Assembly (NCBI GenBank): GCA_020638835.1 | Contig: JACKHV010000003.1 | Span: 124,001 to 188,000 of the forward strand | DNA length: 64,000 nt | From: Planctomycetota bacterium | GTDB taxonomy: Bacteria > Planctomycetota > UBA1135 > GCA-002686595 | Direction of reading: 5' to 3' | Shown here: one piece after another, positions 8,958 through 18,612 of the stretch | Layout of the letters: every line of letters starts with the position of its first letter | How positions within the stretch are numbered: position 1 is the first letter of the stretch | Program-made: the position numbers and the translations under genes | The notes under the pieces: model-generated | The model's database searches: none | What the model saw: only the letters and a program-made list of their open reading frames with translations | Told to the model about the DNA's origin: nothing

Positions 8958-10552
8958 CAGGAGACGGGGGCACTGGGCGTGACGCCCGGAGTCTTGTCGA
9001 GTTGCAACACGTCACCCTGGGTGCGTTGACCCGTGAGCTTGACGTACATGTGGAAGAGCTTGTGCTCGACCGGCAGCGAGTACTGGTTGTGCTTGAGGCG
9101 CCAGCCCGAGATCCGGTGCATGAAGTTCCGCACGAGCCCGGAGCCTTCCTTCGCGAGGCCGTCGTAGAAGGTCGCCGTGACGCCGTAGCGCTTCCACGTG
9201 CGGATCACTTCCTCGGGCAGCGCGGTGTCGTTGATCTCGTACTTGTACTCGAGGCAGGAACCCCACTCGTCGAGCGTCACCGGCGGCTTGTAGCCCATCT
9301 TCACGGCCGTGTCGAAGTCCTCCGTGCCGGGGATGGCGCGGAACGGGAAGACGTCGGACGGCGAGTGCGGGAAGAGGTGCTTGATCTTCGCGGCGACGTC
9401 GAGCGTCGCTTGCATCGACTCGGTGGTCTCGCCGGGATACCCGATGATCCACGAGACGCCGGTCTGGATGCCGCGGTCGTTCAAGCGCTGCAGCGACGTG
9501 ACGAGGTTCGCCTCGATGTCGATCTGTTTCTTGATCTTCGACTGCTGTTCGACGGAGCCGGCCTCGGCGCCGAGGGCGGCCATGTGGAAGCGCGACTCCG
9601 CCATCAGGTCGAGCGACGGGTCCTTGTAGCGCGCGATCGTCTCGATCTCGTACGTGCCGTTCCACCAGAACGGGCTGCCGGCGTTGATCAGCTCGGTGCA
9701 GAACTCGTTCGAGCGCTTCTCGTGCACTCCGAAGTTCGCGTCCTGGAAGCGCAGGATGTTGAAGTTGAAGCGCTCGTGGCACTCCATGATTCGTTCCGCG
9801 AGCAGCTTGCCGGGGATGGCCTTCCAGCGCCGCTCGGTCACCATCGGCGAGCAGCAGAAGGTGCAGGGTTCGGGGCAGCCGAAGCTCGAGAAGTAGCTGA
9901 AGCCGCGCTGCGGAGTGCCGGGCTTCATGTCCCACGGGTCGGCGTACTTGTGGCGCACCTTCCAACCGCTGGTCTCGTTCTGGCGCGCGACGTACTCCTC
10001 GAAGTCGATCAGGTGCCACGGCGCGTCGGGGATGCGGTCGAAGCCGATCACCGGTCGGTGGTCCGTGTACACCGGCTTGCCGTCGCGCTCGACGACCAGG
10101 CCGGGGACCGTCGCGAGGTCCTCGCCGGACTCCAGCGCTTGCACGACTTCCCAGAAGGTCAGCTCGCCCTGACCGAGGCAGACGGCGTCCGCGATGCCTT
10201 CGTCGAAGTAGCGCTCGGGCAGCACGGAGGGGAACCAACCGCCCCAGATGATCGGCAGCTGCGGGTAGCGCGCGCGCACCGCGCGAGCGATCTCGGCGCC
10301 GTGGGTGACTTGGTAGCCGAGGATGCACGAGCTGCCGAAGAGCAGCGCCCCGTCGCACGCTTCCATCACACGCTCGAGGTAGTCGTCGTGCACCATCGCG
10401 TCGATGATCACGACCTCGTAGCCCTCCTGGTCCGGGAAGGCGGCGATCTGCAACAGCTCGAGCGGCAACAGGTCCGCGCTCACCCGGACCCCTTGTGCGG
10501 GATCCGCGCGGTGCGGAAGGAAGAGCACGATGCGCTGCTTGGCTGCGACCAT
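8954..10552 (-). CDS. B12-binding radical SAM protein, tandem copy 1
   Basis: 532 residues with the same architecture as its downstream paralogue: a B12-binding-like domain (about 1-170), then a radical SAM domain with the GCPEPCTFCC cysteine motif. I chose the ATG at 10552 because it gives the same N-terminus as the paralogue (VLFLPHRADP); extending upstream would add only low-complexity Pro/Arg residues. A run of 12 Gs (12 Cs on this strand) lies 17-28 bases before the start. First gene of a coupled two-gene operon. Duplicated radical SAM enzymes can act on successive carbons or act as a heterodimer; that is conjecture here. Confidence 0.85.
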   Translation of the reverse strand: MVAAKQRIVLFLPHRADPAQGVRVSADLLPLELLQIAAFPDQEGYEVVIIDAMVHDDYLERVMEACDGALLFGSSCILGYQVTHGAEIARAVRARYPQLPIIWGGWFPSVLPERYFDEGIADAVCLGQGELTFWEVVQALESGEDLATVPGLVVERDGKPVYTDHRPVIGFDRIPDAPWHLIDFEEYVARQNETSGWKVRHKYADPWDMKPGTPQRGFSYFSSFGCPEPCTFCCSPMVTERRWKAIPGKLLAERIMECHERFNFNILRFQDANFGVHEKRSNEFCTELINAGSPFWWNGTYEIETIARYKDPSLDLMAESRFHMAALGAEAGSVEQQSKIKKQIDIEANLVTSLQRLNDRGIQTGVSWIIGYPGETTESMQATLDVAAKIKHLFPHSPSDVFPFRAIPGTEDFDTAVKMGYKPPVTLDEWGSCLEYKYEINDTALPEEVIRTWKRYGVTATFYDGLAKEGSGLVRNFMHRISGWRLKHNQYSLPVEHKLFHMYVKLTGQRTQGDVLQLDKTPGVTPSAPVSW

Positions 10553-10568
10553 CAGGAGTGGGGGGCGC

Positions 10569-10580
10569 GGGGGGGGGGGG
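10569..10580. repeat. 12-G homopolymer upstream of the tandem radical SAM operon
   Basis: Twelve consecutive Gs within the 271-base gap 10553-10823, which otherwise holds GC-rich sequence and no gene I can support. The tract is inside the likely 5' leader or promoter of the radical SAM operon. Confidence 0.6.
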
Positions 10581-10823
10581 CGAGACGGGCCGGAGAGCCG
10601 TCCCCGGGCGGGCGCGGTCGTCGGAGCGGGCCCGACTCTCACGTCCACGTCATGGTATCACCGCCCCAGCGCCGCGTGGGGCGGGGGCCGGACTTCCCTA
10701 TCGTCCAGCGCGGCCCCCGACTGGCGGCTTTTCCGGGGCTCCGGGGGGCCTCGAGGCCCCGGCCGGGCCCGTCGCGGCGGATCGGCCCCGCGCGGCCGGC
10801 GGATCGGCCCCCGGGGCGGCCGC

Positions 10824-12050
10824 TCAGTAGTTCTCGAGCGCCCAGGCGCCCCAGGCCTCGTCGAACTGGGCGAAGGTCCAGCCGAAGAGGTCCTTGAAGA
10901 GGTCGCGCTGCTTCCCGGGCAGGTCGGAGCCGTCGGCGTAGCCCTCGGCGTTCGTGATGCCCTTCAGGCCCTTGATCAGCTTCGCGAACTCATCGGGGTG
11001 GGCGCGCGCGAGGAAGTCGACCATCGACCAGGTCGTGAAGTGGTGGTCGAGCTCGAGCTCGCCGTAGTTCTTGAAGCGGATCATCTCCGCCATGCGCGGC
11101 GCCTTGCCGGAGCGCACCAGCTTGACCGCTTCGGCGCCCCAGTCGTCCTTCTTGGTCATCTCGGGCACCGAGCCCTCGCCGCCGTCGAAGGTGTTGTACT
11201 TCGTGCTGACCTCGCGCTCCATGAAGTGCCCGAGGCCTTCGCGCAGCCAGATCGGCGAGTCGTAGGCGTAGAACTTGAAGCCGTCGAGGAAGTTGTGCCC
11301 GAGGTTGAACGCGACGTGCGCGTGCATCGCCGTGTCGACCTTCAGGCTGCCCTGCTTCTCGTGGATCGTCACCGAGATCGCCTGGCGACTCACGATGTTC
11401 CAGCGCTGGCTCTTCTTCAGGCTGAGGCCGAAGTTGTCGCGCAGGTACGTCACGTGCGCGGCTTCGGTCGCGAGGATCAGGACCTCGTACTTGCCCTTCT
11501 CGCCGAGGTAGGGGCCTTCGCCCCAATAGGTGCCCGTCGTGTCCCACGGCTTCGTCCCGTCGGGGAAGACCGACTCGTCGACCTGCACCAGCCGCAGGAA
11601 GCGGTCGTAGAGTTCCTCGCAGCGGCGCGCGTACATGTGCAAGCGCAGCCAAGGGTCGAGGTTCTTCTCCTTCGGGTCGACCTCGGGCAGGATCTCGGAG
11701 AGCGCGGTCAGCTCGGCGAGGATCTTCGCCTTCTCCTTCTGCGGCACTTTGTACGTGCCGAGCGCGAAGCCGATCTTGAAGTGCTTGGTCTCGATCCAGC
11801 GGATGTCGGACGTCGGCAGCTGCTCATCGATCGTCTTCGTGTTCGAGTTGCCGAAGTCGAAGCCGCCCATCGAGACGATCCCCGCCTTCGCCCACAGTTC
11901 CGGGTCGGCTTCCGTGTAGGGATCGTTGAGCGGGTCGTTGCGCGCGAGGTCCTTGTTGCGCTGCGCGAAGGCCGGGAGCGCACAGCTCGCGAAGACGAGC
12001 AGGGCGCACAGGGAACGGGCGAAGATCGACTGGGGGGGGCTGGTCGTCAT
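10824..12050 (-). CDS. Exported gluzincin-like protein with degenerate active site
   Basis: 408 residues with a Sec signal peptide (about 1-29; SLCALLVFASCALPAFA, cleavage near AFA|Q). The middle resembles zinc metalloprotease-like proteins of planctomycetes (DUF1570-type): WLREGLGHFME aligns with the usual third-ligand segment LxEGLAxYxE, but where HExxH is expected there is HVAFNLGHNF, so the catalytic Glu is missing. It is probably a non-catalytic or highly diverged relative. It is the last gene of a three-gene operon, 16 bases after the HEAT-repeat gene, and all three products are exported. Function unknown. Confidence 0.6.
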   Translation of the reverse strand: MTTSPPQSIFARSLCALLVFASCALPAFAQRNKDLARNDPLNDPYTEADPELWAKAGIVSMGGFDFGNSNTKTIDEQLPTSDIRWIETKHFKIGFALGTYKVPQKEKAKILAELTALSEILPEVDPKEKNLDPWLRLHMYARRCEELYDRFLRLVQVDESVFPDGTKPWDTTGTYWGEGPYLGEKGKYEVLILATEAAHVTYLRDNFGLSLKKSQRWNIVSRQAISVTIHEKQGSLKVDTAMHAHVAFNLGHNFLDGFKFYAYDSPIWLREGLGHFMEREVSTKYNTFDGGEGSVPEMTKKDDWGAEAVKLVRSGKAPRMAEMIRFKNYGELELDHHFTTWSMVDFLARAHPDEFAKLIKGLKGITNAEGYADGSDLPGKQRDLFKDLFGWTFAQFDEAWGAWALENY

Positions 12051-12066
12051 CGTTCGAGGATCGGGG

Positions 12067-12978
12067 CTAGACGCGTTTCTTCCACTCGTTCGCGAGCTCG
12101 ATCGCCTCGAAGACGGGCAGCTTGTCGAGCGGCGGTTCGCCGTCGACGATCCCGCGCAAGGCGTTGATCGCGGCGACGCGCAGGGTGTTGTCCGTGTCGT
12201 CGAGGAAGGGCTTGATCAGCGCGACGGAGGTCTCGGCCTCGCCGGCGCCGGCGAGCAGGTTCAGGCCGGTCACCTTCATATTGCGCTTCTCGGACGACAG
12301 CAGCGGCACGAAGGCCGCGGTGGCTTCCTTGCCGCGCACGGACTCGAGGGCCGTGCGGATCTCCGCGCCGCTGTCCTTCCAGTCGTCCTCGGCGCGCTCC
12401 GCGAGCCGTTGCAGACCGGAGAGGTCGCCGGCCGAAGTGGCGCACAGCGCGGCGACGTAGAGTTCTTCTGCGTCGGGCTTCTTCGACTTCTCGACGCGTT
12501 GCAACGCCGCGACGGCGGCCTCGCGGACACCGCTGTCGGGGAAGGCGGCGACGCGTCGCAAGCACCAGATGCGCACAACGTCGCTCTTGTCGCCGAACTC
12601 GGCCGCGATCAGCCGCGTGTGTTCGGCGCCCGTGATCTGCTCGAGCACGTCGGTGATGCGCTCGCGCGCGTCCTTGTTCTTCTCCTTGCCGAGCGCGGAG
12701 ATCAACGCAGGAGCGGCGGCGGCGCCTTCCGCGACGAGCGCGATGTGCGCCTGCGAACCCATCTCCTCGGTGTTCGCCTTGCGCAGGCGCGCGACGTCGA
12801 CCTTCAGCTGATTGCTGTCGCGCGGCTCGGGCCATGCTTCGAGGCGCTTGATCTCCTTGCGCTTCGTCTCCTGGACGGCGTCGTCCGCGCGCGGCGCGAG
12901 ATCGACCCACGCGTAGGCTCCCGTCGCGCAGAGCGAGAGGAGGGCGGCGGTCAGCGAGCTGTGCAGTGTGCGGTTCAT
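12067..12978 (-). CDS. Exported HEAT-repeat protein
   Basis: 303 residues. A signal peptide (LHSSLTAALLSLCATGAYA, cleaved about residue 23) is followed by alpha-helical repeats with the HEAT pattern, e.g. AAPALISALGK, REAAVAALQRVEKS, LIKPFLDDTDNTLRVAAINALRG. Such scaffolds mediate protein-protein contacts. The ATG at 12978 overlaps the upstream stop (ATGA), indicating translational coupling to the lipoprotein gene. It is the middle gene of the operon 13637-10824. Confidence 0.75.
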   Translation of the reverse strand: MNRTLHSSLTAALLSLCATGAYAWVDLAPRADDAVQETKRKEIKRLEAWPEPRDSNQLKVDVARLRKANTEEMGSQAHIALVAEGAAAAPALISALGKEKNKDARERITDVLEQITGAEHTRLIAAEFGDKSDVVRIWCLRRVAAFPDSGVREAAVAALQRVEKSKKPDAEELYVAALCATSAGDLSGLQRLAERAEDDWKDSGAEIRTALESVRGKEATAAFVPLLSSEKRNMKVTGLNLLAGAGEAETSVALIKPFLDDTDNTLRVAAINALRGIVDGEPPLDKLPVFEAIELANEWKKRV

Positions 12979-13637
12979 CGTTTCGATCCTTCCAGTTCGT
13001 ACAGCCAGCGGGTCGGCAGGACGTCCCGCCAAGTCTCGGCGTCGTCGGCCACGACTTCGAGCTTCCCGCCGAAGATCGCGGGATCGGTCGAGAATCCGGG
13101 AGCGTACTCCTCCCAGATCAGACGGCACTCGAAGACTTCGCGCGACGCGACCTCGTCACCGTCCCGCGAGACCAACTGGGCCTGCGCCACGGCACCGGGT
13201 CCTTCGAAGACTTCCGTCCATTCTCCCACGGCGCAGTCGCGCAAGGCCAGCCACGTGACCATCCCGATCGTCGACCAGTTGCCCACGGGCACTGCAGAGG
13301 GTTCGGCGGACCCGGCGACCACGGCCTTCCAGCGGGCGTCCAAGCGCTCGAGCGCCGCTTCGCGCTCCGCCGCGTGCAGCATCCGCGAGCGCGCGCGCGG
13401 GATCAGGACCTCGGTCAGCACGACGCGCCGGCGGTGCGCAACGGTGAAGGAGGGCCCGATCTCCGCCAGCGGCTCCGCGTAGGTGTCGATCTCGACGCTC
13501 GTGATCGGTTCTCCGTCCATCACGTAGACCGTGTCCGCGGGGAATGCGGAACGAGTGTCCGGACCGCACGCGCACAGCAGCGCGGCGCAAGCGATCAGGG
13601 CGGTGACGCGGACGAGACGGGGACGAGGCGACGACAT
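12975..13637 (-). CDS. Lipoprotein, possibly SurA/parvulin N-domain-like
   Basis: 220 residues with a lipoprotein signal ending in the lipobox LLCAC (Cys about 24). The segment VYVMDGEPITSVEIDTYAEPL resembles the start of SurA-type chaperone domains (VNGxPIT...E), followed by helices, but no complete peptidyl-prolyl isomerase domain is evident. First gene of the three-gene operon and coupled to the HEAT-repeat gene. Role unknown; assembly of exported proteins is a guess from context. Confidence 0.6.
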   Translation of the reverse strand: MSSPRPRLVRVTALIACAALLCACGPDTRSAFPADTVYVMDGEPITSVEIDTYAEPLAEIGPSFTVAHRRRVVLTEVLIPRARSRMLHAAEREAALERLDARWKAVVAGSAEPSAVPVGNWSTIGMVTWLALRDCAVGEWTEVFEGPGAVAQAQLVSRDGDEVASREVFECRLIWEEYAPGFSTDPAIFGGKLEVVADDAETWRDVLPTRWLYELEGSKR

Positions 13638-13722
13638 GCGGGGGATCCGGGTCGTTCCGGACGGTGGTCTAGTGGAGCGGCGCCCCGCGGTTTCGCCCGC
13701 GGACTCCCGCTGCGACGGGCTG

Positions 13723-14412
13723 CTAGGTGGTCGCGGAGCGGTCGAAGTTGGCGACGAAGCGCAGCGAGCGCTCGATCAGGAAGCGGTACGTCTCGAGCAC
13801 GTTCTCGGCGGCGGAAGCGGGCCCTTCCAACAACAACTCGCGGCCGTACGAGCCCTGCGTCTCGAGGAACAGCGAGCGCGAGTCCTGCGCGTACGACTCG
13901 ATCCGGACCGAGTGAGCGGCCGAGGACTCGTCGTCCGGCGGGAAGGCGAAGCGGACGCCGATCAGGCCAGGCTGCTTGCCGAAGCAGGCGACGGAGTCCT
14001 CGCCGCCGAGCATCCCCAGCGCGAGCAGGGCGCGCGCGTCGCGGAAGTGTTGCGGGTTGACCAGCGTGCGGATCGTGACCTGCTGACCGAGGAACTCGAT
14101 CCCGCGCCGCGTGCCGACCTCGTCGGCGATGCGCCGCACGCGTGCCGCGAAGTCCTCCGGCGTCAGCCCGCCCATTTCCTCCCGGAACTGGAAGCGGTCC
14201 GCCAGGAAGGCCACCTGCGAGACGACGCCCTGACGCGTCGCCGGGTTGGTCAGGATCGGCCCGAGCGGGGTGACGGCGAAGCTCGAGTAGCAGCGGTCCG
14301 CCTCCTCGAAGAAGTGGTTGTGCACCTTCTGGACCGCCGCCGGGTCCGGGGTCCGGGGCGCGTGAAGCAGCTCGCAGGCGTATCCGATCGTTCGCGGGGC
14401 GTACCGAGGCAT
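13723..14412 (-). CDS. Conserved-looking hypothetical protein
   Basis: 229 residues, no signal peptide and no membrane segment. I do not recognise the family. Visible features are an N-terminal MPRYAPRTIGYACELLHAPRTPD, a central helix-rich region and a C-terminal SAAENVLETYRFLIERSLRF helix. Codon use (G/C at third positions) matches its neighbours, which supports a real gene. It is 85 bases upstream of the lipoprotein operon on the same strand, so co-transcription is possible. Confidence 0.6.
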   Translation of the reverse strand: MPRYAPRTIGYACELLHAPRTPDPAAVQKVHNHFFEEADRCYSSFAVTPLGPILTNPATRQGVVSQVAFLADRFQFREEMGGLTPEDFAARVRRIADEVGTRRGIEFLGQQVTIRTLVNPQHFRDARALLALGMLGGEDSVACFGKQPGLIGVRFAFPPDDESSAAHSVRIESYAQDSRSLFLETQGSYGRELLLEGPASAAENVLETYRFLIERSLRFVANFDRSATT

Positions 14413-14732
14413 CCGCGCATCCTACCGCGGCGGGCGGGGACACCGAGCGCAAACGGCCCCGGACGGGGTCCCGGGAGGGGCTCCCGGCGGGGCGGTGGCT
14501 TGCGTCGCCCCTCGCGGAAGCTGCTACACTCTCCCGCCCGAACCGGATCGATCGGCCTCCACAGGAAGGTCCGTTCCGGGCCGTCGAGCCGCCGCACGGC
14601 TCAAGAGATCGGGCCGCAAGGTCGAAAAAAGACGCCCTTCGGCTTCACCGCGTTCCGCGGGCTCGCGTACTCACGGGCCCATGCCTCGGGAACTCCCGGG
14701 GCGTCTGTCCATCTTCTCGAGAGACCTTCTCC
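14413..14732 (+). promoter_or_regulatory. Leader and promoter region of the parvulin-like gene
   Basis: This 320-base gap separates divergent genes. It holds a 7-bp hairpin with a GGG loop (14471-14487) and a possible promoter for the rightward gene: ttgcgt at 14500-14505 and tacact at 14525-14530, with a spacing of 19, longer than ideal. I see no reading frame worth calling. The promoter call is weak. Confidence 0.3.
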
Positions 14733-16580
14733 ATGCACGCTCTGCTTCTCCCCGTCGGCCTCTGCCTTCCGCTCCTCGCCGGCGATGACGCCGGTGATCC
14801 GCCGCCGACGACCGGTACCTACCGCCGCGCTTCCTCGGAAGAGATGCTCGCGCAGCCCGGCCCCGACCTCGGTGGGCCGCTGGTGGTCGGCGAGGTCACG
14901 ATCCCCGAGCTCGAGATCAAGCGCTACCTGATCTACGGACCCGGACGTGCCGCCCTGGAGTTCCGCCGGGTCAACCTGCTGATCGACGACGAAGTCGCTC
15001 GCCAGCAGGAGTTCGGCGTGCGCGGGGAGATGCGCGAACCCGAAGACTTCGGCGTGCCGCTCGAGGACTACGACTACCACTACCACCACAAGCTCGAGGA
15101 CTTCCGGACGAACTATCCGTCGCTGGACATCCCGACCGAGATCTCCCGCGCGTACCGCACGCTGACCTGGTACCGCCACGAACTGCACCAGCAGTTCCTC
15201 TTCGACCAGGTCTTCCTCCCCGACGACTTCACCGAGTGGCCCGACGTCTCGAAGGAAGCGATCCGCGAGCAGGCCGACCAGCTGTGGCTCGACGACTTCG
15301 AGCGTCAAGCCAAGGTGCGCGAGGAGAAGTACCAGGAAGACCTCGCCAACTGGGAAGTGTTGACCGCCGCCGGCGAAGACGTGGCGAAGCCGCGCCCGTA
15401 CGTCGAGGACGTGATGTTCCGCTCGATCCTGCGCCAGATGGTGCGGGACACGCTCTACTCCTTCACCGACACCAAGACCGCGCTGCACGGGCTCCCGCCG
15501 GAACTCGTCATGACGGTCGACCTCGACGGTGACGGCGAGCTCGAACTCTCGCTCGAGACCGAAGACGTCTGGCAGGACGTCGCCCCGACCGTGACGCAGG
15601 CCGAAGTCGACGACGCGCGCCTGTTCCTCGCGAAGATCGAGGCGACCCGCCAGCGCCTCGAGAAGGAAGGCAAGATGCTGCCCGCCGAGGACCTCGAGCG
15701 CGCCGTCGCGGAAGCGCTCGGCGGCTTCAAGGACAACCTCTTCGGCGGCATCGGCATGATCGCCGTCGGCGACCACCGCTTCCCCTCGATGGAGTCCTAC
15801 GGCGACTACCTCGTGCTCCACGAGTGCCACAAGGCCGCGCTCGAGGATCAACTCGCGACGCCCGAGGGCGGCGGCCTGCCGGAACTCCTGCAGGGTCACC
15901 TCGACCGCGCGAACAAGATCATGGGCCTCGCGAAGGTCGACGCCGAAGTCCTCCTGGTCGGTGCTTTCGACGAAGCGCACATGGTCTGGCGCGCGGACGG
16001 CTGGTCGAAGGCGCTCCAGAAGGCGACGCGCCTGATGACCGACATCGCGAAGAACGCCGCGGAGTACGACGTCGAGAAGCAGCGCAAGGTCGACGCCGCC
16101 ATGGCCGGCGAGGAGTACACGCCGAAGAGCGACGTGATGTCCTCCGACGACTACTGGTTCCGCATGCTCGACGACCACTGCGAGTTCTGGGACGCGCCGC
16201 CGCCGGCCAACGGCAAGATGTCGGCGGTCACCTACAAGCAGAAGGGTCGCTTCGGCGAACGGACCCGCAACGACATGCAGGGCCTGATGGGCGAGAGCTA
16301 CTTCACGCAGTTCCTGACGAACAAGTCGGCGTGCGACGAGGTGTTCTTCGACCTCGAGCCGGGCGTGGTTTCCGGTCCGATCAAGGGCCCCAAAGGCTAC
16401 TTCCTCGCCAAGGTGAAGAAGCGCCTGCCCCCGCGCAGCCCGCTGAACATCCGCGATGAGCGCTACGTCAAGTTCATCCGCGACGACTACCTGCGCTACA
16501 GCCTGATCGGCTACGCCGACGAAGCGCTGAAGATGGCGACGGTAAAGGGCCTGGAAGGCAACACCAACCTGCTCGACTGA
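14733..16580 (+). CDS. Exported parvulin-like peptidyl-prolyl isomerase/foldase
   Basis: 615 residues. A short signal peptide (MHALLLPVGLCLPLLAG) is followed by a long helical, charged region with SurA-like character (VGEVTIPELEIKRYL). The C-terminal stretch from about 515 carries the PpiC-type pattern: KGRFGERTR, FFDLEPGVVSGPIKGPKGYFLAKVKKRLPP. It is longer than classical SurA (about 430 residues), as is common in planctomycete relatives. It probably acts in the periplasm as a folding helper. It is followed by a strong terminator at 16622-16658, so it is monocistronic. Confidence 0.65.
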   Translation: MHALLLPVGLCLPLLAGDDAGDPPPTTGTYRRASSEEMLAQPGPDLGGPLVVGEVTIPELEIKRYLIYGPGRAALEFRRVNLLIDDEVARQQEFGVRGEMREPEDFGVPLEDYDYHYHHKLEDFRTNYPSLDIPTEISRAYRTLTWYRHELHQQFLFDQVFLPDDFTEWPDVSKEAIREQADQLWLDDFERQAKVREEKYQEDLANWEVLTAAGEDVAKPRPYVEDVMFRSILRQMVRDTLYSFTDTKTALHGLPPELVMTVDLDGDGELELSLETEDVWQDVAPTVTQAEVDDARLFLAKIEATRQRLEKEGKMLPAEDLERAVAEALGGFKDNLFGGIGMIAVGDHRFPSMESYGDYLVLHECHKAALEDQLATPEGGGLPELLQGHLDRANKIMGLAKVDAEVLLVGAFDEAHMVWRADGWSKALQKATRLMTDIAKNAAEYDVEKQRKVDAAMAGEEYTPKSDVMSSDDYWFRMLDDHCEFWDAPPPANGKMSAVTYKQKGRFGERTRNDMQGLMGESYFTQFLTNKSACDEVFFDLEPGVVSGPIKGPKGYFLAKVKKRLPPRSPLNIRDERYVKFIRDDYLRYSLIGYADEALKMATVKGLEGNTNLLD

Positions 16581-16621
16581 TCGCGACCGAGTCTCGGGAA
16601 CCTCCGGTTCTCCGAAACACT

Positions 16622-16658
16622 GGAACGGCCCCGGCGCTGCGCACGCCGGGGCCGTTCC
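16622..16658 (+). terminator. Terminator of the parvulin-like gene
   Basis: A perfect 15-bp stem (16622-16636 with 16644-16658) and a 7-base loop, 41 bases after the stop codon. Only a weak T tract (tgtac) follows. Confidence 0.75.
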
Positions 16659-16728
16659 TGTACGTACCGGGCGAGGATTGCAGCGCGGTCCTGGCGCTCC
16701 GCCGGGCCGAACACCAGAATCGCGCGCC

Positions 16729-18606
16729 ATGAAGTCGGACGTCCGAGCCACCTGGCGCCTGCTCGCGCCGCACGCGCTGCCCCACAAGTGGGTGCTGGTC
16801 GCGATCGGTCTGCTCGGGTCCTTCGTGGCCTTCGGCGAGCGCTCCGTCTACCTGCTGGTGCAGCCGGTCTGGGAAGCGCTCTGGCCGCTGCCGGGCAAGC
16901 CGCTCGGCGAGGCCGAGCAAGTCGACCAGAGCTCCTTCCTCGCGACCTTCGAGGAGTGGAAGGACGGTCTGCGCAGCTGGCTGCTCGGCGACACGGTTCC
17001 CGTCACCAACGCCGAGCGTATGCACGTCCTGATGCGCATCGCGCTGGCGGTGGTCGTGATCGCCGTGCTCACCGGTGTCGCGCAGTACCTCTTCACGATG
17101 CTCTCGCGCTGGCTGTCGCTGAAAGTCGTCGTCGAGCTGCGCATGCGCATCGCGAAGCACCTGATGGGGCTCTCGATGCGCTACCACAACAGCCGCCAGT
17201 TCGGCGACCTGTTGAGCCGCATCAGCGCCGACGTCAACGTTACGCTCGGCATCCTGAACGACGGCTTCCGCGACCTGCTGTTGCAGCCGCTCGAAGGCGT
17301 GATGGGCCTCGCGCTCGCGGTGTTCATGGCGCCGAAGGCGGCGCTCGCGGTGATGATCGGCCTGCCGATCGTGCTGGTGCCCGTGCTGTTGCTCGGCAAG
17401 AAGGTGCGCAAGGGTTCGACGAAGAGCCTCACTTCGCTCGGTTCGTCGGTCCAGGTACTCGCGCAGATGTTCCAGGGCATCCGCACGGTCAAGGCCTTCC
17501 GCGCCGAGGAACGCGAGCTCGCGAGCTACCGCGAACAGAACGCGACGTACATCACCGACTCGATGCGCATGGTGCGCGCGCTCGCGGCGACCCACGCCGG
17601 CACGACGCTGCTCACCTTCTCGGGCATCGGCGGCATGCTCGTGATGATCGGCTGGATGCAGATCGAGTGGGAGACCTTCCCCGGTGGCGGCGACATGGCC
17701 GCCTTCTTCATCCTGGTCTCGCAGGCGACGACGAACTTGAAGCGCACTTCGCGCATGTGGGCGCGCGTGCAGGAGTCCGTCGGTGCGACCGAGCGCTTGC
17801 AGGAACTGCTCGAGGAGGCGGAGGACGTCGTCGAGCAACCGAACGCGCACGGCATCGACGGCATCCAGCGCGAGATCCGCCTCGAGGGCGTCACCTTCCA
17901 GTACCCCGAGAGCGACCGGAAGGCGTTGGACGGGATCGACCTCACGATCAAGAAGGGCGAGACACTCGCACTCGTCGGCGCATCCGGTTCGGGCAAGACG
18001 ACGCTCGTCGACCTCGTCGCGCGCTTCCTGGATCCCGACGCGGGCCGCATCACCGTCGACGGACACGACCTGCGCGAGCTGACGAAGGATTCGTGGGTCT
18101 CGCAGTTCGCGATGGTCAGCCAGACGCCCTTCCTGTTCCACGCGTCGATCGCGGAGAACATTCGCTACGGCAAGCCCGACGCGACCCAAGCCGAAGTCGA
18201 AGCCGCCTCCCGCGCCGCCGGCATCCACGACCACGTCCAAGGCCTGCCGCAGGGCTACGACACCGACGTCGCCGACATGGGCGCGCGCCTCTCCGGAGGC
18301 CAACGCCAACGCTTGACGATCGCCCGCGCACTCCTGAAGGGCGCGCCGCTCCTCCTCCTCGACGAAGCGACGAGCGCGCTCGACACCCAGACCGAATCGC
18401 TCGTCCAAGAAGCGCTCGAACGCCTGATGGAGGGCCGCACCGTGATCGTCATCGCCCACCGCCTCTCCACCATCCGCGACGCGGACCGCATCGCGGTCCT
18501 GGACGAGGGCAAGCTCGTCGAACTCGGCACCCACGACGAACTCCTCGCCAAGGGCGGGCACTACGCGGCACTGCACGCCGCCCAATTCGCGACCGACCCG
18601 GCCTGA
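16729..18606 (+). CDS. ABC exporter, MsbA-like (membrane and ATPase domains fused)
   Basis: 625 residues in the half-transporter layout of MsbA and related lipid or multidrug exporters. The membrane domain (about 20-340) has an unusual soluble insertion after the first helix (about 50-85). The nucleotide-binding domain has Walker A GASGSGKTT, Q-loop region MVSQTPF, signature LSGGQRQR, Walker B LLLLDEATSALD and H-loop IAHRLST. It should flip lipid-linked or amphipathic substrates from the inner leaflet; substrate unproven. The ATG at 16729 follows the upstream terminator, so it has its own promoter. Its 3' end converges on ispF with essentially no gap, see the ispF entry. Confidence 0.9.
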   Translation: MKSDVRATWRLLAPHALPHKWVLVAIGLLGSFVAFGERSVYLLVQPVWEALWPLPGKPLGEAEQVDQSSFLATFEEWKDGLRSWLLGDTVPVTNAERMHVLMRIALAVVVIAVLTGVAQYLFTMLSRWLSLKVVVELRMRIAKHLMGLSMRYHNSRQFGDLLSRISADVNVTLGILNDGFRDLLLQPLEGVMGLALAVFMAPKAALAVMIGLPIVLVPVLLLGKKVRKGSTKSLTSLGSSVQVLAQMFQGIRTVKAFRAEERELASYREQNATYITDSMRMVRALAATHAGTTLLTFSGIGGMLVMIGWMQIEWETFPGGGDMAAFFILVSQATTNLKRTSRMWARVQESVGATERLQELLEEAEDVVEQPNAHGIDGIQREIRLEGVTFQYPESDRKALDGIDLTIKKGETLALVGASGSGKTTLVDLVARFLDPDAGRITVDGHDLRELTKDSWVSQFAMVSQTPFLFHASIAENIRYGKPDATQAEVEAASRAAGIHDHVQGLPQGYDTDVADMGARLSGGQRQRLTIARALLKGAPLLLLDEATSALDTQTESLVQEALERLMEGRTVIVIAHRLSTIRDADRIAVLDEGKLVELGTHDELLAKGGHYAALHAAQFATDPA

Positions 18607-18612
18607 GGTACG

